Assembly (NCBI GenBank): GCA_933822405.4
Contig: CAKOGP040000824.1
Coordinates: 1 to 41,147, forward strand
Source of the DNA: Cylindrotheca closterium
Taxonomy: Eukaryota; Bacillariophyta; Bacillariophyceae; Bacillariales; Bacillariaceae
Length of the DNA stretch: 41,147 nt
Direction of reading: 5' to 3'
Shown here one piece after another: positions 40,379 through 41,147 of the stretch. A program made the translations under genes and the position numbers. Under the pieces are notes generated by a model. That model worked only from the letters and a program-made list of their open reading frames with translations, searched no databases and was not told the DNA's origin. Positions within the stretch are counted from its first letter, which is position 1. Each line of letters starts with the position of its first letter.

Positions 40379-41147
40379 CTAAGGTTTGCAGAAACAATCT
40401 TCTTGTTTCTTTTCGCATTCACAGTTAACTGCGTACGTCCAAATGACAGTGTCTTCTGGAAGCAGTTGGTCGTCAACATCGGCCATACAACACTCGGGAA
40501 CACTTGTCATGCTGGCGTTGCGTTTGGTATTTCTGGCCTCTTTGCCTACAGCATAAATGTGCACAATTGCTTGAGAGTTCGAATTGCATTTTGCAGTCAC
40601 CGAAACATCATTTTGATAGTTGCTGTCACTATTCCTGTTGTTTCCGCACTGCATACTTCCAAATCCAACAGTCTCATAATGCGCAAAGATATCATGAGTG
40701 TCTTGAAATGGATTGAAAACCTTGAAAGAAACTGTCTTATCAGAACCATCGATTCCAAATTCGACAGCATAAATGGGCACTTGAGGTGGGGCCCTGTTAT
40801 TCCCATGTTGATAGTAGGAGATGATTTCCTCATCTTCATTGCAAACATCAGAAACTGCAGTGGGCTTGAATGTATATGGTGGAAGAGACGTCACCACAGA
40901 TGGAGACACTGTTGGCATTATCGTTGGCGAGCAAGCTGGAGGCCGTCCATCGGGTGATGTAGTCAACATGGGATTGTTTGATGTACATTCCTTTGGGCAA
41001 CAATTACAACCGTTTGGCTGAACCAATGTATCGCATCTGGCTAGCTCAATTGGATCAGATAAAGCATTACAATCAACTGGTCTTTCTTCATCGTCGATCG
41101 CCAAGAAACAAGTCTCTTCGCACTGATCAAAGACTTCCTCGCAAGCC
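40379..41147 (-). CDS. Secreted-type Cys-rich protein, 5' end outside window (partial)
   Basis: The minus frame is open from the right edge to a TAG at 40379-40381, about 255 codons. It continues upstream of the window (the edge reads ACEEVFDQCEETCFLAIDDE), so no start is visible. Cys-rich N-terminal part (CDTLVQPNGCNCCPKECTS), a Pro/Thr linker, then a beta-rich domain of about 155 residues (VSFKVFNPFQDTHDIFAHYE ... VHIYAVGKEARN ... PECCMADVDDQLLPEDTVIW). It ends in CECEKKQEDCFCKP. The Cys content and linker suggest an extracellular, disulphide-bonded protein. The V-x-F-K-V-x-N-P-F pattern resembles secreted families I recall in diatoms, but I cannot name one. Confidence 0.7.
   Translation of the reverse strand, partial: ACEEVFDQCEETCFLAIDDEERPVDCNALSDPIELARCDTLVQPNGCNCCPKECTSNNPMLTTSPDGRPPACSPTIMPTVSPSVVTSLPPYTFKPTAVSDVCNEDEEIISYYQHGNNRAPPQVPIYAVEFGIDGSDKTVSFKVFNPFQDTHDIFAHYETVGFGSMQCGNNRNSDSNYQNDVSVTAKCNSNSQAIVHIYAVGKEARNTKRNASMTSVPECCMADVDDQLLPEDTVIWTYAVNCECEKKQEDCFCKP

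Noticed and set aside
1..41147. tRNA, rRNA, CRISPR array or complete transposon
   Set aside because: No cloverleaf-compatible T-arm motif, rRNA-like block, spaced direct repeats or transposase/reverse-transcriptase motifs were seen on either strand.

Overview
The window looks like accessory-rich nuclear DNA of a diatom, probably pennate. This is inferred from short GT-AG introns (about 70-380 bp), an NAD-type Mtd1 methylene-THF dehydrogenase, a single-chain carbamoyl-phosphate synthase not fused to ATCase or DHOase, a CHCHD2/10-like protein, a mitochondrial F1 epsilon subunit, and several secreted or membrane low-complexity proteins. There are no operons, CRISPR arrays or recognisable RNA genes. 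Species cannot be fixed from sequence alone.

Layout. 1-11312 is a large direct duplication (copy 1: 1-4445, continuing off the left edge; copy 2: 6044-11312). Each copy carries the same lysine-rich/acidic nuclear-looking protein gene. Between the copies lie remnants of other minus-strand genes: a C-terminal fragment, a truncated oxygenase-like N terminus, and a repeat/RS-domain gene with one repeat unit on the wrong strand. 11313-12957 is mostly non-coding. Then come a CHCHD2/10-like gene (12958-13695), a decayed ARM/HEAT-repeat locus on the minus strand (13944-16175), a coiled-coil protein gene (16328-17734, minus), and, divergently, the methylene-THF dehydrogenase gene (18058-19495, plus).

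19936-20973 is the most unusual locus. A secreted-protein gene has its middle third (19998-20369, 372 bp) inverted. Reading that segment on the opposite strand restores one continuous 345-codon frame: a signal peptide, a His-first LPMO-like beta domain, a DOMON-like domain and a C-terminal hydrophobic anchor. A similar small inversion is seen at about 5015-5215. Next are an SMP-domain membrane protein (21351-22709), a Cys-rich/coiled-coil gene (22981-23424) and its broken tandem paralogue (23993-24540), then a 2.4 kb gene-poor stretch with a decayed repeat.

26931-31936 is an intact four-exon carbamoyl-phosphate synthase with its glutaminase triad. Downstream on the minus strand are the F1 epsilon subunit and two tandem paralogous type I membrane proteins with matching phase-1 introns. 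37270-38450 is a patchwork of decayed coding fragments, 38645-40056 a broken LRR-type gene, and 40379 to the right edge a partial secreted Cys-rich protein gene.

The housekeeping genes (CPS, Mtd1, F1 epsilon, CHCHD) are independent. CPS and Mtd1 both belong to nitrogen/one-carbon metabolism that feeds nucleotide synthesis, but nothing in the sequence shows co-regulation. The main theme is local rearrangement: segmental duplication, tandem gene duplication, micro-inversion and pseudogene decay.
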